A DNA stretch of 64,000 nt, taken from the NCBI GenBank assembly GCA_020634795.1, contig JACKAZ010000006.1:186001-250000 (forward strand), read 5' to 3'. Made by a program: the position numbers and the translations under genes. Below the pieces are notes generated by a model. That model was given only the letters and a program-made list of their open reading frames with translations, ran no database searches and was not told where the DNA came from. Shown in pieces: positions 38,764 to 46,657 of the stretch. Numbering within the stretch: position 1 is the stretch's first letter; every line of letters begins with the position of its first letter. Source of the DNA: Ardenticatenales bacterium. GTDB lineage: Bacteria; Chloroflexota; Anaerolineae; Ardenticatenales; Ardenticatenaceae.

Positions 38764-39548
38764 TTAGCTGCCCCAGCTGCTGAGGAGTGAGCTGGTCGTA
38801 GCCCGATCGATCTGGGAAATCTCGACCTTTTCTGCCTCAACCATCCGCACCAGCCATAGGCTATCGGATGATCGAATGAGGGTAAACGCCAACTGAACCG
38901 TGGCGCTTGGTTGGTGATGAAGGCGCGCGAAGGCGCTAATGGCGCGCAGCGTGCCCAACGACGATGCAAACGATTGGGCCGCGTTGGGGGGCCACCCCAA
39001 GCTGACGAGTTGGTCGTTGAATGCGTCACGTCTGAGCTGTTGCGCGTCATCAACCAGCTTTGCAAAGGTGGGCTCGGGCAATCGGCCACTCACGCTTGGA
39101 GCGGATTCAGCGACCTGTTGCAGCGCTACCAGTTGATGGGCCGTTTCTACCATTTCCCGCGGCCCGATAGAGCCACAAACTGGTGGATGTTCCACGTGTC
39201 GACATGAGCGACCAAGTCCGCTTCCCGTTGGTGGAAGTAAGAGGTCGTCTGTGGTTCACCAGTGGGTTGGTGCAGCACGATCCATGTGTCGTCGGGACGG
39301 GTGACCGTCTGGAGGGCTGATCTCACATCTGCATCCATCTGAGAGCCCTCCGCCTCAATCGCCAACAAGCCACGCGCGACCAGCGCTCTTTCGGTGGCGG
39401 CCAGCAGCGGCGACCGCACGTCCTCGGACAATCTGCCAAAGACGCGCTCTTCCAAGTCATCGAATCCAATCGGGGCGGGCAAATCCAAGAGCAGCAGAGC
39501 GACCAATAGTTCCTCTTGACTCAAGGCAAAGCCGGTCAGGTCCTCCAC
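38764..39548 (-). CDS. Unknown protein, possible EspG-like adaptor, with a 1-nt frameshift
   Basis: Two overlapping frames make one protein of about 260 aa: MEDLTGFALSQEELLVALLL ... NIHQFVALSGR in the first, EMVETAHQLVALQQ ... SSLLSSWGS in the second. The switch is at the GGG run near 39155-39160 (minus-strand CGCGGGAAATGG); one added G restores a single frame reading SGRGEMVETAHQ. The protein is an alpha/beta globular type without signal peptide. Its size, Leu-rich N-terminus and place at the end of a WXG100 effector operon suggest an EspG-type export chaperone, but no diagnostic motif was found. The start is 3 nt from the preceding gene. Confidence 0.6.
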
Positions 39549-39551
39549 TGC

Positions 39552-40205
39552 TCACGCGCCCTGATAGGAATTGATTTCAAAACGCCATCCTCGCCCGTCG
39601 GACAAAGTCCGCAGGGCCTCGATCACTCGGGCCAACCGGGTCGGCTCTGGATTGTACCAGTAGAGATTATCTCCATCCTGATCGCACTCCACGAACTCGA
39701 TAGCCGAGTCGGTTTTTTCCCGTTCGACCTGCTGCCACAGCGCGGCGATCTCCTGCGATGTCCCCTTCACATACGCCTCGGTATGGCCAAGATGGCGGTG
39801 GGCATGTGCGAGGGTCTCAACAAAATTCTGACAGCTCTCCGGCGACGACGGAGCCACGATCCACAGGGCGTAATGCCTGAAGTCGGTGCTGGTCGCCACG
39901 GTGACGAGGCATTCGTGACTGGCCTGTTCCATCGAGGCGCTACTAAAGGTGAGCGAACCATGTTGACGCTGGGTGACGGTTAAACCGAGTTCGCTGAGCT
40001 GAAGATCGCCCCACGCCAGGGGTGGATCATCCGTAACGAAACAGACGGCTCGCCCCGCGAAGGCTTCCTGTACAACGGTCGTCGTTGCGGCCTCATGATC
40101 CATGAGGCCGGGGCTGTCATGCAGCCGCAGCACCGCGATATGGGGTCGGGTAAGCGCGAGAATCAGGGTCGGGTGTGGAGGGGTTACGGCAGTACGGTCG
40201 ATCAT
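39552..40205 (-). CDS. Unknown protein in the WXG100 effector operon
   Basis: 217-aa soluble-looking protein with no signal peptide or membrane segment. It begins with a beta-rich part (HPTLILALTRPHIAVLRLHD), has VVQEAFAGRAVCFVTDDPPLAWGD near 45-68, and a C-terminal helix plus strand (RVIEALRTLSDGRGWRFEINSY). Starts 2 nt after the glycine-zipper gene stop and ends 3 nt before the next gene, so all are one transcript. Role may be chaperone, regulator or immunity; not recognised. Confidence 0.6.
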   Translation of the reverse strand: MIDRTAVTPPHPTLILALTRPHIAVLRLHDSPGLMDHEAATTTVVQEAFAGRAVCFVTDDPPLAWGDLQLSELGLTVTQRQHGSLTFSSASMEQASHECLVTVATSTDFRHYALWIVAPSSPESCQNFVETLAHAHRHLGHTEAYVKGTSQEIAALWQQVEREKTDSAIEFVECDQDGDNLYWYNPEPTRLARVIEALRTLSDGRGWRFEINSYQGA

Positions 40206-40207
40206 GA

Positions 40208-40702
40208 CTAGAACAATCCTCCGATTTTCTCACCGATCCAGTTGCCACCGATGGCACCCCCAATGCCACCGGCCAGGCCCCCGACGAAACTCCCTACACC
40301 CGCGCCGACCGCCGTTCCTACCCCTGGAAAGACGCTACCGATTAGACCCCCTGCCCACGCCCCCGCCACCGCGCCACCTTTCGCCCCGGCGAATGCGCCC
40401 GCCCAGCCGCCGGCCACACCGCCGATCGTTTCTTTTGTTTCTGTCCCAATTTGATTGCCGTCGGCATGGAACGCCGAACCGAGTCGAAAAACGTCGGTCG
40501 CTACTGCGACCGGCAGTGCGATGCGGCGTGCGCCTTCGAGCAAGCGGGCGCCGCGTCCCACCGAATGGACAAGACGGGCAGAGATCGGCGTGTGCGGATC
40601 GGGAAAGCCGGTGAGCGGATGGGGACTATTCCTCCCCGCCCACGCGACCAAACACCTCGTAAAAAGCGACAGTCGCGGGATCGAAGAAATCGTCGGGATC
40701 AT
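40208..40702 (-). CDS. Glycine-zipper protein, possible detached toxin module
   Basis: The last 85 residues are a Gly/Ala-rich membrane-active repeat (GGVAGGWAGAFAGAKGGAVAGA ... in part, GIGGAIGGNWIGEKIGGLF), with GxxxG spacing typical of pore-forming or translocation tips of polymorphic toxins. It is preceded by ARRIALPVAVATDVFRLGSAFHADG, which in such toxins links to the Gly-rich tip. The start is uncertain: ATG 40702 lies within the preceding lipoprotein gene in another frame, and a GTG at 40561 would leave only the tip. A GGGGAGGAA ribosome-like site at the lipoprotein stop is followed by no canonical start at the right distance. It may be an orphan toxin C-terminus. Confidence 0.55.
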   Translation of the reverse strand: MIPTISSIPRLSLFTRCLVAWAGRNSPHPLTGFPDPHTPISARLVHSVGRGARLLEGARRIALPVAVATDVFRLGSAFHADGNQIGTETKETIGGVAGGWAGAFAGAKGGAVAGAWAGGLIGSVFPGVGTAVGAGVGSFVGGLAGGIGGAIGGNWIGEKIGGLF

Positions 40703-41237
40703 CCGGGATGTAATATCCCGTCATCAAGATCGCGCCCATCGTCGCAGAGTCATAGACCGCCTGTTCCGGCATGTGCGCGCTAGACGCCTCATCGATCAAG
40801 GGCTGTGCTGCCCTCAGCGCCTCGCTGGACTCAAAGATATAAAAGGCGAAGTATAGGTCGGGGTTGGTACTTTGATAGGCCCACAGTTCGGCGGCGTTCA
40901 TACGATCTTCTGAAAGTTGGGGGGCAACCTCCCGTAAGGCGGCCCCCTCCCCCTCCAGATCGAGACGAGCAAAGAGCAGCTCGCGGGCATCCTGAACGAC
41001 TTGGGACGAGCTTGCCGTGTCTGGCTTCATGGTGGAACTCTCCTGCGGGGGGGGCGTGGGGCTTAATTTACTTGGGCTTGCGGTCGATAGCGGTCTCACA
41101 TCCTCCGCTGTGGCCGTGCTTTGGATAGGAGCAGGCTCATTCGTGACTTCCCCAAATCCTAATCCACATCCTGCCAGTAGTACACCAAGGAGTAACAGAA
41201 CAAGAACGTATTGTCGGGGTTTACGTGCTTTACTCAT
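40626..41237 (-). CDS. Lipoprotein, probable immunity protein of the metallopeptidase effector
   Basis: 203-aa protein with signal peptide and lipobox LLAGC (about residue 24), a Ser/Thr/Pro-rich linker (about 30-75), and an acidic mature domain of about 120 aa ending DPATVAFYEVFGRVGGEE. Starts 5 nt after the effector stop; ATG 41237 (MSKARKPRQY) precedes the signal peptide, so the longer frame to 41315 is not used. The position directly behind a toxin-type gene and the lipid anchor suggest immunity. Sequence unlike the three-copy lipoproteins at 32-34 kb. Confidence 0.7.
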   Translation of the reverse strand: MSKARKPRQYVLVLLLLGVLLAGCGLGFGEVTNEPAPIQSTATAEDVRPLSTASPSKLSPTPPPQESSTMKPDTASSSQVVQDARELLFARLDLEGEGAALREVAPQLSEDRMNAAELWAYQSTNPDLYFAFYIFESSEALRAAQPLIDEASSAHMPEQAVYDSATMGAILMTGYYIPDDPDDFFDPATVAFYEVFGRVGGEE

Positions 41238-41242
41238 CGCTA

Positions 41243-42586
41243 TTATCGTGGAATGTTTCGCGGGGGCGGGGTTGGTGGTGGAAGGGGGGTCAGCAACGCT
41301 CGAGCATCCGACCAACGGCCATCATCAAGATGATCAATAAAGTCATCCCAATCTGTGTCAGGGCGGCGGGTGTCGGCCAAGAAGGAGTCGCGAAGCGAGG
41401 CGGTGTCACCGTCAAAGTAAGCGCTGGCGACCACATCCTCCCCGACCAAGGTAACCAATTCGTCCACTATCTGGTGTTGATAACGGTAGATCGTCTTCGA
41501 CCGGTCTGTATTGACGTTTGCGCCATCGGGCAAGCCCGCGATCACTTGGCGCGAAAAGTATTCCGTCATCCCTTCGTTTAGATCCCAACTGACGGTGGTT
41601 CGAACGGCATCGTCACTGTATTTATGCATTGCTTCGTGAATGACCGTCCCCGCGTTGCCCCGGTCGCTATTGACCCAGACCCGTCCCGACGAATCGACAA
41701 AGGCATTGATCGACGGTCCTCGGGTGGGCCAATCGTCGCCGTAGGCCGCGTAGCCCGCGGCATCGAAGTTGGCCCCGTCGACCACCGCTACCCTGCCGGT
41801 GATCTGCCGATCATCGGCGATCGCACCATCGAGATAGTCGGGCAAGGTCGTACGAATGAGGCGATCTGCCTCTTGCGCGGAGGTGTGGGGCGTGGTTCCG
41901 GAGTGCAGGGTCTGGAGTTCCACCAAGAGATTGAGGTACGACTCCGTATCCATGGTAGCGGCCAGCCCTTCAAGCACGTCGGGATCGTTGTAGATCTGCT
42001 CACGGAGCGAGGGGATCGTTGCCGCCGCCCACGAATCGGGCAACATCTGGAGGAGTCGGAGCTGGTCGAGCAACCGATGCGCCTCTTCCGCCTTTTCGGC
42101 AAGACGTGCTTCGACCTCGTCCAGTTCACGCTGCCATTCATCCCGCACGAACTGTGGAACGCCGGAGGTGGCGAGCAGTTCGCGAAGCTGTTCACGTCGC
42201 GCCAAGTCGGTATAACCAGCGCTGGGCGGATCGTTCGACAGGGGCGGCGCGCTCTCGGCATCCCCCCAAGCCGACCCATTGCCCCCGAGCATCCCTCCTG
42301 CGAACAGGGCGGCTGCCTCTTCCTCCGCATCGCGGATGATCTCACTGATTTGACCGGTCACACGGGCCGCTTCGGTCAACGCCTCCTGCAGGCGCATCGT
42401 GGCGGGCAGCACCTCCGCCTCCAGTTCGCCAAAGAAGGCGAGAGCCGCCTCCCCTTCCCAACTCTGCCGCAACTGGTCGGCCTGTCGCGTGACGGTGCGG
42501 CGCATCTGCTCGATCTTGGCGGCGTGCTGCTCCAAGGAGCGGGTGATCGTCACTAAGCTGTCGTAGTTGGCTTGGAATACCGTCAT
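41243..42586 (-). CDS. WXG100-type effector with zinc-metallopeptidase C-terminal domain
   Basis: 447-aa effector. Residues 1-95 are a WXG100-like helical hairpin (MTVFQANYDSLVTITRSLEQ, W-E-G in LRQSWEGEAALAFF); a helical linker follows to about 260; the C-terminal domain has TVIHEAMHKYSDD (His-Glu-x-x-x-His) and about 25 residues on NEGMTEYFSRQV, whose Glu fits the third ligand of gluzincin-type toxins. No N-terminal signal peptide, as expected for type VII export. Start ATG 42586 gives the WXG100 N-terminus; the longer frame to 42772 overlaps promoter DNA. First gene of a five-gene operon. The toxin role is inferred from architecture. Confidence 0.82.
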   Translation of the reverse strand: MTVFQANYDSLVTITRSLEQHAAKIEQMRRTVTRQADQLRQSWEGEAALAFFGELEAEVLPATMRLQEALTEAARVTGQISEIIRDAEEEAAALFAGGMLGGNGSAWGDAESAPPLSNDPPSAGYTDLARREQLRELLATSGVPQFVRDEWQRELDEVEARLAEKAEEAHRLLDQLRLLQMLPDSWAAATIPSLREQIYNDPDVLEGLAATMDTESYLNLLVELQTLHSGTTPHTSAQEADRLIRTTLPDYLDGAIADDRQITGRVAVVDGANFDAAGYAAYGDDWPTRGPSINAFVDSSGRVWVNSDRGNAGTVIHEAMHKYSDDAVRTTVSWDLNEGMTEYFSRQVIAGLPDGANVNTDRSKTIYRYQHQIVDELVTLVGEDVVASAYFDGDTASLRDSFLADTRRPDTDWDDFIDHLDDGRWSDARALLTPLPPPTPPPRNIPR

Positions 42587-42628
42587 CGTTCGGCCCCCGC
42601 CATTGACGAAACATGGGCAATTTGTCCC

Positions 42629-42657
42629 ATTGTAATATCTTATCAACAGCCTGTCAA
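42629..42657 (-). promoter_or_regulatory. Sigma-70-type promoter of the metallopeptidase effector operon
   Basis: On the minus strand TTGACA (42657-42652), 17-bp spacer, TACAAT (42634-42629). Transcription would start near 42622, about 36 nt before ATG 42586. Confidence 0.75.
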
Positions 42658-42892
42658 TCAACCCGTAAGGTCGCCAGCCTTCGACTGGTATGCGACGCGA
42701 AGGGCTGAAAGGCGGAGGGTTATCGAGCGCCTCCCCGCACCAGTTGGCGCTGGCAGTCCAAAACAGTCGCATTCACGCACGGAACGCTTCAGGCGTATCG
42801 GTGGTGTCCGTCCGTTGGCTGAGAGCCGATCGCCTTCCATCGCAGCGGGTTTCAGAAGGACGCCTCGGCCCTTCGCTCGGTGACTTCGGGGG

Positions 42893-44800
42893 CTATCGCC
42901 ACGGCATGTAGCCGACCAAGCCCCATGCCCCCATGGCGACCGTCATAATCAGGTTCATGCTCGACGCGAAAAGGGCGTAGAACTTGACCCCCCAAGGGAT
43001 CGGCCAGCGTAGGCCACGCACCGCTTGGATGAACCCCACCACACTGAAGAGCGCAAAGGCCACTGTCAGCACCGTGATCGCAAGGCTGGGCAGCGAAGGC
43101 GTGCCCAGCGTCTGGGTCGGATTGCTGGACAAAGCGGCCAGTACAAAGGCGACCAGCATCCCGATCAGCGAGAGCGTCGCCAGCAGTGGCAGCACTCGGA
43201 CGCTTAGCCGCGGCGCGTAGAGGCGGCGCAACAGCAGCCGTGTCAACCAAACGGCTGCGAAGAGCAGCGTCATCACGGTGCTGACCAAAAATGCGATGAG
43301 CAGCCCGATGCGTAGCCACGATTGGGCGCTGGAGATCTGCCGTGCATTCAATCCCACCCCGCTCTGCAGCACCCTCCCATATTCTGGATCATCGACAAAG
43401 ACGTAGCTGATGCCACGCCCGTCCTCGCTGCGGAATTGGCGCGGAGCGACCGGAATGAGCGTCACGGGGGGCGAGAGCAAAGAGCTGACCATCAATTCGC
43501 CCCCTTGCTCGGTAACTCTGACTTGACCGATAGTGCGCTCCAACGGACGGACCAGCGGATCGAGCAGCGGCGTTGTGAGTTCGTAGCTACCGACCAGTGC
43601 ATCACGCTCGGCATCGCTCAGGGCGATTGCGGCGGCTGCGGTGGGCGGCGTCAGATCGTGAATGAGGTAAGCCTCAATCGCGTCGATCATTTCGCCGAGT
43701 GCCAGGCCGTTGGCGCTGTTGATATTGATGAAGTAGCCGCGCTCCTGATCGGGCAGCAGGGCATATTCGGAGAGGAAGCCGTCAATCCCCCCATTATGGC
43801 CGTAGAACGTGAAGCCGTCCCGCTCGGTCGCGTAGGTCGCCAGCCCGTAGGCGACTTCTACACCGTTCTGCGCCGCCAGCGACGTTTCTGCACGACGCAT
43901 CCGCGCGATGGAGTCGGGATTCAACAGGGCTTGGCCCTGGTAATTCCCATCGTTCAGCAGCATCTGCATGAAGGGCGCCATTTGGCGCGGCTCAACGGTA
44001 ATAGAACCCGATGCCCGTACGATGATATTTACGGGCGGCTGCACCGTCTGCCCGTCGGGGGCGTAGCTCGTCGCCAACTGCGGGCGATTCGCCTCATCGA
44101 CGTAGAAGCTGGCGCTCGTCATGCCGAGCGGGTCGAAGAAACGTTCCTCCACCAACGTTTCGTACTGTTCGCCTGTCACCTGCTCAATGGCGTAGGCGGC
44201 CATGGCCGGACCGATGTTGGAATACATCCCGTAGCTGCCGGGCCGCCACATCGAACGGTGGAGGGCGCGGGTCGTCGCAAGCCCCGCTTCGGTACTGATC
44301 GTGCCATCGTTGATCAGATAGTGACGGTAGCGCAGATTGGGCAAGCCCGCAGTATGCTCCAACAGATGAACGAAGCGCACCGGCTCCGTCGCCGCCCAAG
44401 GGTTGTCGATCGCCAAGTCGGGCGCCAGCTCGCTCAGTGGCGTGTTGAGGTCGAGTTGGCCGTCTTCCTGAAGCTGCAAGGCGGTCAATGCCACGAAGCT
44501 CTTCGAGATGGAGCCAATGCGGAACTGGGTCTCGCCCGTCACCGGGCTATCGCGTTCCACATCGGCCACGCCCAAGTAGCCTTCCCAGAGCACTGCGTCG
44601 CCCGAGACCAAGATCACCGCCGCGCCCGGCACGTTGCGTTCGGTCATGATGGCTGATAGCCGTCCCTCTAATTCGTCCAACGTCTGGGGGGCGGGCGGTT
44701 CCTCCTGCGCGTGGGCGACACGACCGGACAGGAGCAGGAGGCTGAGTAGCAGGGTCACTGCGAGTGTGCGAATCATCAGGGGCAAGCCTTTTGTGTTCAT
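42893..44800 (-). CDS. Serine hydrolase, class C beta-lactamase family, with C-terminal membrane domain
   Basis: 635-aa exported protein. Seen: a signal peptide (MIRTLAVTLLLSLLLLSG), a penicillin-binding/beta-lactamase fold with the active-site SxxK in RIGSISKSFVAL, LLEHTAGLPN, the YxN motif in GMYSNIG and HNGGIDGF as the third motif, then a beta domain and about four transmembrane helices at the C-terminus (about 490-635). Start ATG 44800 has GGAGAAG upstream. Likely a peptidase or esterase facing outward; substrate unknown. Divergent from the PadR gene. Confidence 0.88.
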   Translation of the reverse strand: MNTKGLPLMIRTLAVTLLLSLLLLSGRVAHAQEEPPAPQTLDELEGRLSAIMTERNVPGAAVILVSGDAVLWEGYLGVADVERDSPVTGETQFRIGSISKSFVALTALQLQEDGQLDLNTPLSELAPDLAIDNPWAATEPVRFVHLLEHTAGLPNLRYRHYLINDGTISTEAGLATTRALHRSMWRPGSYGMYSNIGPAMAAYAIEQVTGEQYETLVEERFFDPLGMTSASFYVDEANRPQLATSYAPDGQTVQPPVNIIVRASGSITVEPRQMAPFMQMLLNDGNYQGQALLNPDSIARMRRAETSLAAQNGVEVAYGLATYATERDGFTFYGHNGGIDGFLSEYALLPDQERGYFININSANGLALGEMIDAIEAYLIHDLTPPTAAAAIALSDAERDALVGSYELTTPLLDPLVRPLERTIGQVRVTEQGGELMVSSLLSPPVTLIPVAPRQFRSEDGRGISYVFVDDPEYGRVLQSGVGLNARQISSAQSWLRIGLLIAFLVSTVMTLLFAAVWLTRLLLRRLYAPRLSVRVLPLLATLSLIGMLVAFVLAALSSNPTQTLGTPSLPSLAITVLTVAFALFSVVGFIQAVRGLRWPIPWGVKFYALFASSMNLIMTVAMGAWGLVGYMPWR

Positions 44801-44900
44801 TGGGTGTGACTTCTCCGCGCAATTACGCAGTCCACGCCAGAGGGTTGCGAGGCAATCATCCCACGGCTCTAGGCGCATTCGGGACGAATTGACCCATTGC

Positions 44901-44929
44901 TTGACATACTATGAGAAATACAGTATAGT
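44901..44929 (+). promoter_or_regulatory. Near-perfect promoter with overlapping palindromic operator (PadR gene)
   Basis: TTGACA (44901-44906), 17-bp spacer, TATAGT (44924-44929). Only 7 nt separate the -10 from ATG 44937, so the transcript would start at or next to the A of ATG (leaderless). ATACT (44906-44910) and AGTAT (44922-44926) form an inverted repeat across the spacer, a PadR-like operator position allowing autorepression. Confidence 0.8.
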
Positions 44930-44936
44930 GTTACGC

Positions 44937-45287
44937 ATGGCAACACAGAATGATACAGTATCAGCCTTGAGCGACGGTCTAAGCTCCGAGATGCGGCGCG
45001 GGTTGGTGACCGTAGCGGTCTTGGCGGCCTGCCGAACGCCGCAGTACGGTTATTCTCTCAAGCAAAAACTCGATGAGAGTCGGATCGAAGTCAACGAAGG
45101 CACGCTCTATCCGCTGATGCGACGGCTGGAAGCGCAGGGGCTGCTGACGAGTGAATGGCAGATCCATGACGGCGAACGGCCCCGACGCTACTACACCCTG
45201 GCGCCGTTGGGCCGCGAACTGTTGCCCCAGCTCCGTGAGGCGTGGCAAGCGATCGCCCGCGCCTTAGAGACCTTGCTCGAGGAATAG
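44937..45287 (+). CDS. PadR family transcriptional regulator
   Basis: 116-aa winged-helix repressor. Seen: LSSEMRRGLVTVAVLAAC, YGYSLKQKLDES, EVNEGTLYPLMRRLEAQGLL (recognition helix and wing) and GERPRRYYTLAPLGRELL, all hallmark segments of PadR, plus a C-terminal dimerisation helix. Start ATG 44937 sits 7 nt behind the promoter -10. Followed after 69 nt by a HAAS-like membrane protein, a common PadR partner. Confidence 0.92.
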   Translation: MATQNDTVSALSDGLSSEMRRGLVTVAVLAACRTPQYGYSLKQKLDESRIEVNEGTLYPLMRRLEAQGLLTSEWQIHDGERPRRYYTLAPLGRELLPQLREAWQAIARALETLLEE

Positions 45288-45356
45288 TTAACGCAACTAA
45301 CCCATCCATCCCACCGACACCGATCAACGCCGCACCACACCTATGACGAGGAAGCT

Positions 45357-46355
45357 ATGTCCCAGAACACGACATCCTATGATTGGATTTACCGATACAG
45401 CACAGAAGTCGCCCAGATGTTACCGGCGGCACAGCGTCACGATATCAAACAGGAGATCACTTCGCTGTTGATAGATGAACTGGAAAGCGAACACGGGGAG
45501 GCGGTGAGCGAGGCCGATGTGTTGGCGCTCCTGCGCCGTTACCCCAGCCCGGCCGAAATGGCGGCCCGCTACGGTGCGTCCCAAGCGTTGATTGGTCCTG
45601 CCCTGTACCCGACCTACCTGACCGTGGTGCAGTTGGTGGCCCTCATCGTCGTTATCGTGGCGATAGTGACCAGCATCATCGGCATTTTCACGGGCGGTGC
45701 ATGGGGCGTGGCGTCGGTTCTGGGCGTGATCTGGAACATTCTCGCCATGGTGCTGACGTCGGTCGCCATCGTCACCCTCGTTTTCGCGGTGGTTGAGCGC
45801 TCAACGTCGCCACAGCAACAAGCAGAGATTGACGCGGCGCAACGAGAGCGCTGGCGTCCGGAGTCGCTGCCCCCCGTGGCGGGCACGGAACGGGTCAGTG
45901 TCAGTGGTATGGCGGGGGAAATCATCACGACGCTCGTCGCAATTCTTTGGCTCAACTATTACGTGACTGCCGACGGCAGCTTGACCATCTTTGCCGACGG
46001 CCCCCAACTCTTCCGCCTCTTCTCGCCGCTCTTTCTCAGCTTCATTCCGTGGCTCACGTTGCTCTGGATCGGCGACCTCGTCACCGATATTGTGGTGCTG
46101 GCCCGTCGACGGTGGGAACGGCCCTCGCGGCTCATCGCGATTGGCATTGGCTTGGTCAGCGTCGTGCTCTTGGGCGTGATGCTCAGTGGTGGCCCCTTGG
46201 CGGCCACCGAGGGCATGGAGCGTTGGGTTCGCGGCGGTGTGGCCGCGGTGCTGCTCCTCATTCTGATCGATATCGGGAGCCATCTCTGGGCGCTTTACCG
46301 ACAGCGCGGCCCCTCCGCCGATGGGGCCTTGCTTTCCACTGCGTCGATCCGCTGA
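45357..46355 (+). CDS. HAAS-like membrane protein, PadR partner
   Basis: 332-aa protein. Residues 1-85 are a helical cytoplasmic domain (YRYSTEVAQMLPAAQRHDIKQ, LLIDELESEHGE, LLRRYPSPAEMAARYG) of the HAAS/DUF1700 type often encoded after PadR genes; the rest has about six hydrophobic helices in three pairs. GAGGAAG precedes ATG 45357. Such pairs act in membrane-stress or sporulation-type signalling in other phyla; the role here is unknown. Confidence 0.72.
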   Translation: MSQNTTSYDWIYRYSTEVAQMLPAAQRHDIKQEITSLLIDELESEHGEAVSEADVLALLRRYPSPAEMAARYGASQALIGPALYPTYLTVVQLVALIVVIVAIVTSIIGIFTGGAWGVASVLGVIWNILAMVLTSVAIVTLVFAVVERSTSPQQQAEIDAAQRERWRPESLPPVAGTERVSVSGMAGEIITTLVAILWLNYYVTADGSLTIFADGPQLFRLFSPLFLSFIPWLTLLWIGDLVTDIVVLARRRWERPSRLIAIGIGLVSVVLLGVMLSGGPLAATEGMERWVRGGVAAVLLLILIDIGSHLWALYRQRGPSADGALLSTASIR

Positions 46356-46430
46356 TCCTCCCATCGTTCGCGCACAAGGCCGCTTCGGCGGTCTTTTTCG
46401 TTGCCCCAATACCGCAACCCGCGCTCCCTT

Positions 46431-46439
46431 TGCTATAAT
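46431..46439 (+). promoter_or_regulatory. Extended -10 promoter of typA
   Basis: TGCTATAAT, a consensus extended -10, about 220 nt before the typA start. The long leader contains the heptamer repeats listed next. Confidence 0.55.
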
Positions 46440-46500
46440 GAGGGCTGGCGTGCCCATTAAAATGCCAACGATGAGCCGCCCCTTTGCACCAGTTAACATT

Positions 46501-46608
46501 GAGTACCGAGTATCGAGTACACGTTGTTCTGCCATTGTTTTGCATTGAAAAGCCATGAAATGACAATGTTTCCCATGCACCATTCGCCATTCGCCATTCG
46601 CCATTCGC
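46501..46608. repeat. Two heptamer arrays in the typA leader
   Basis: GAGTACC, GAGTATC, GAGTACA at 46501-46521, and four perfect CATTCGC units at 46581-46608. Between them an ACAATG/CATTGT inverted pair resembles the hairpin at 28423. They lie within the predicted typA 5' untranslated region (46356-46657 otherwise holds no gene). Confidence 0.85.
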
Positions 46609-46657
46609 CAACCGATCAACCCCGACCCTTCCAGCACAACCCGTAGACCGAGACCCC

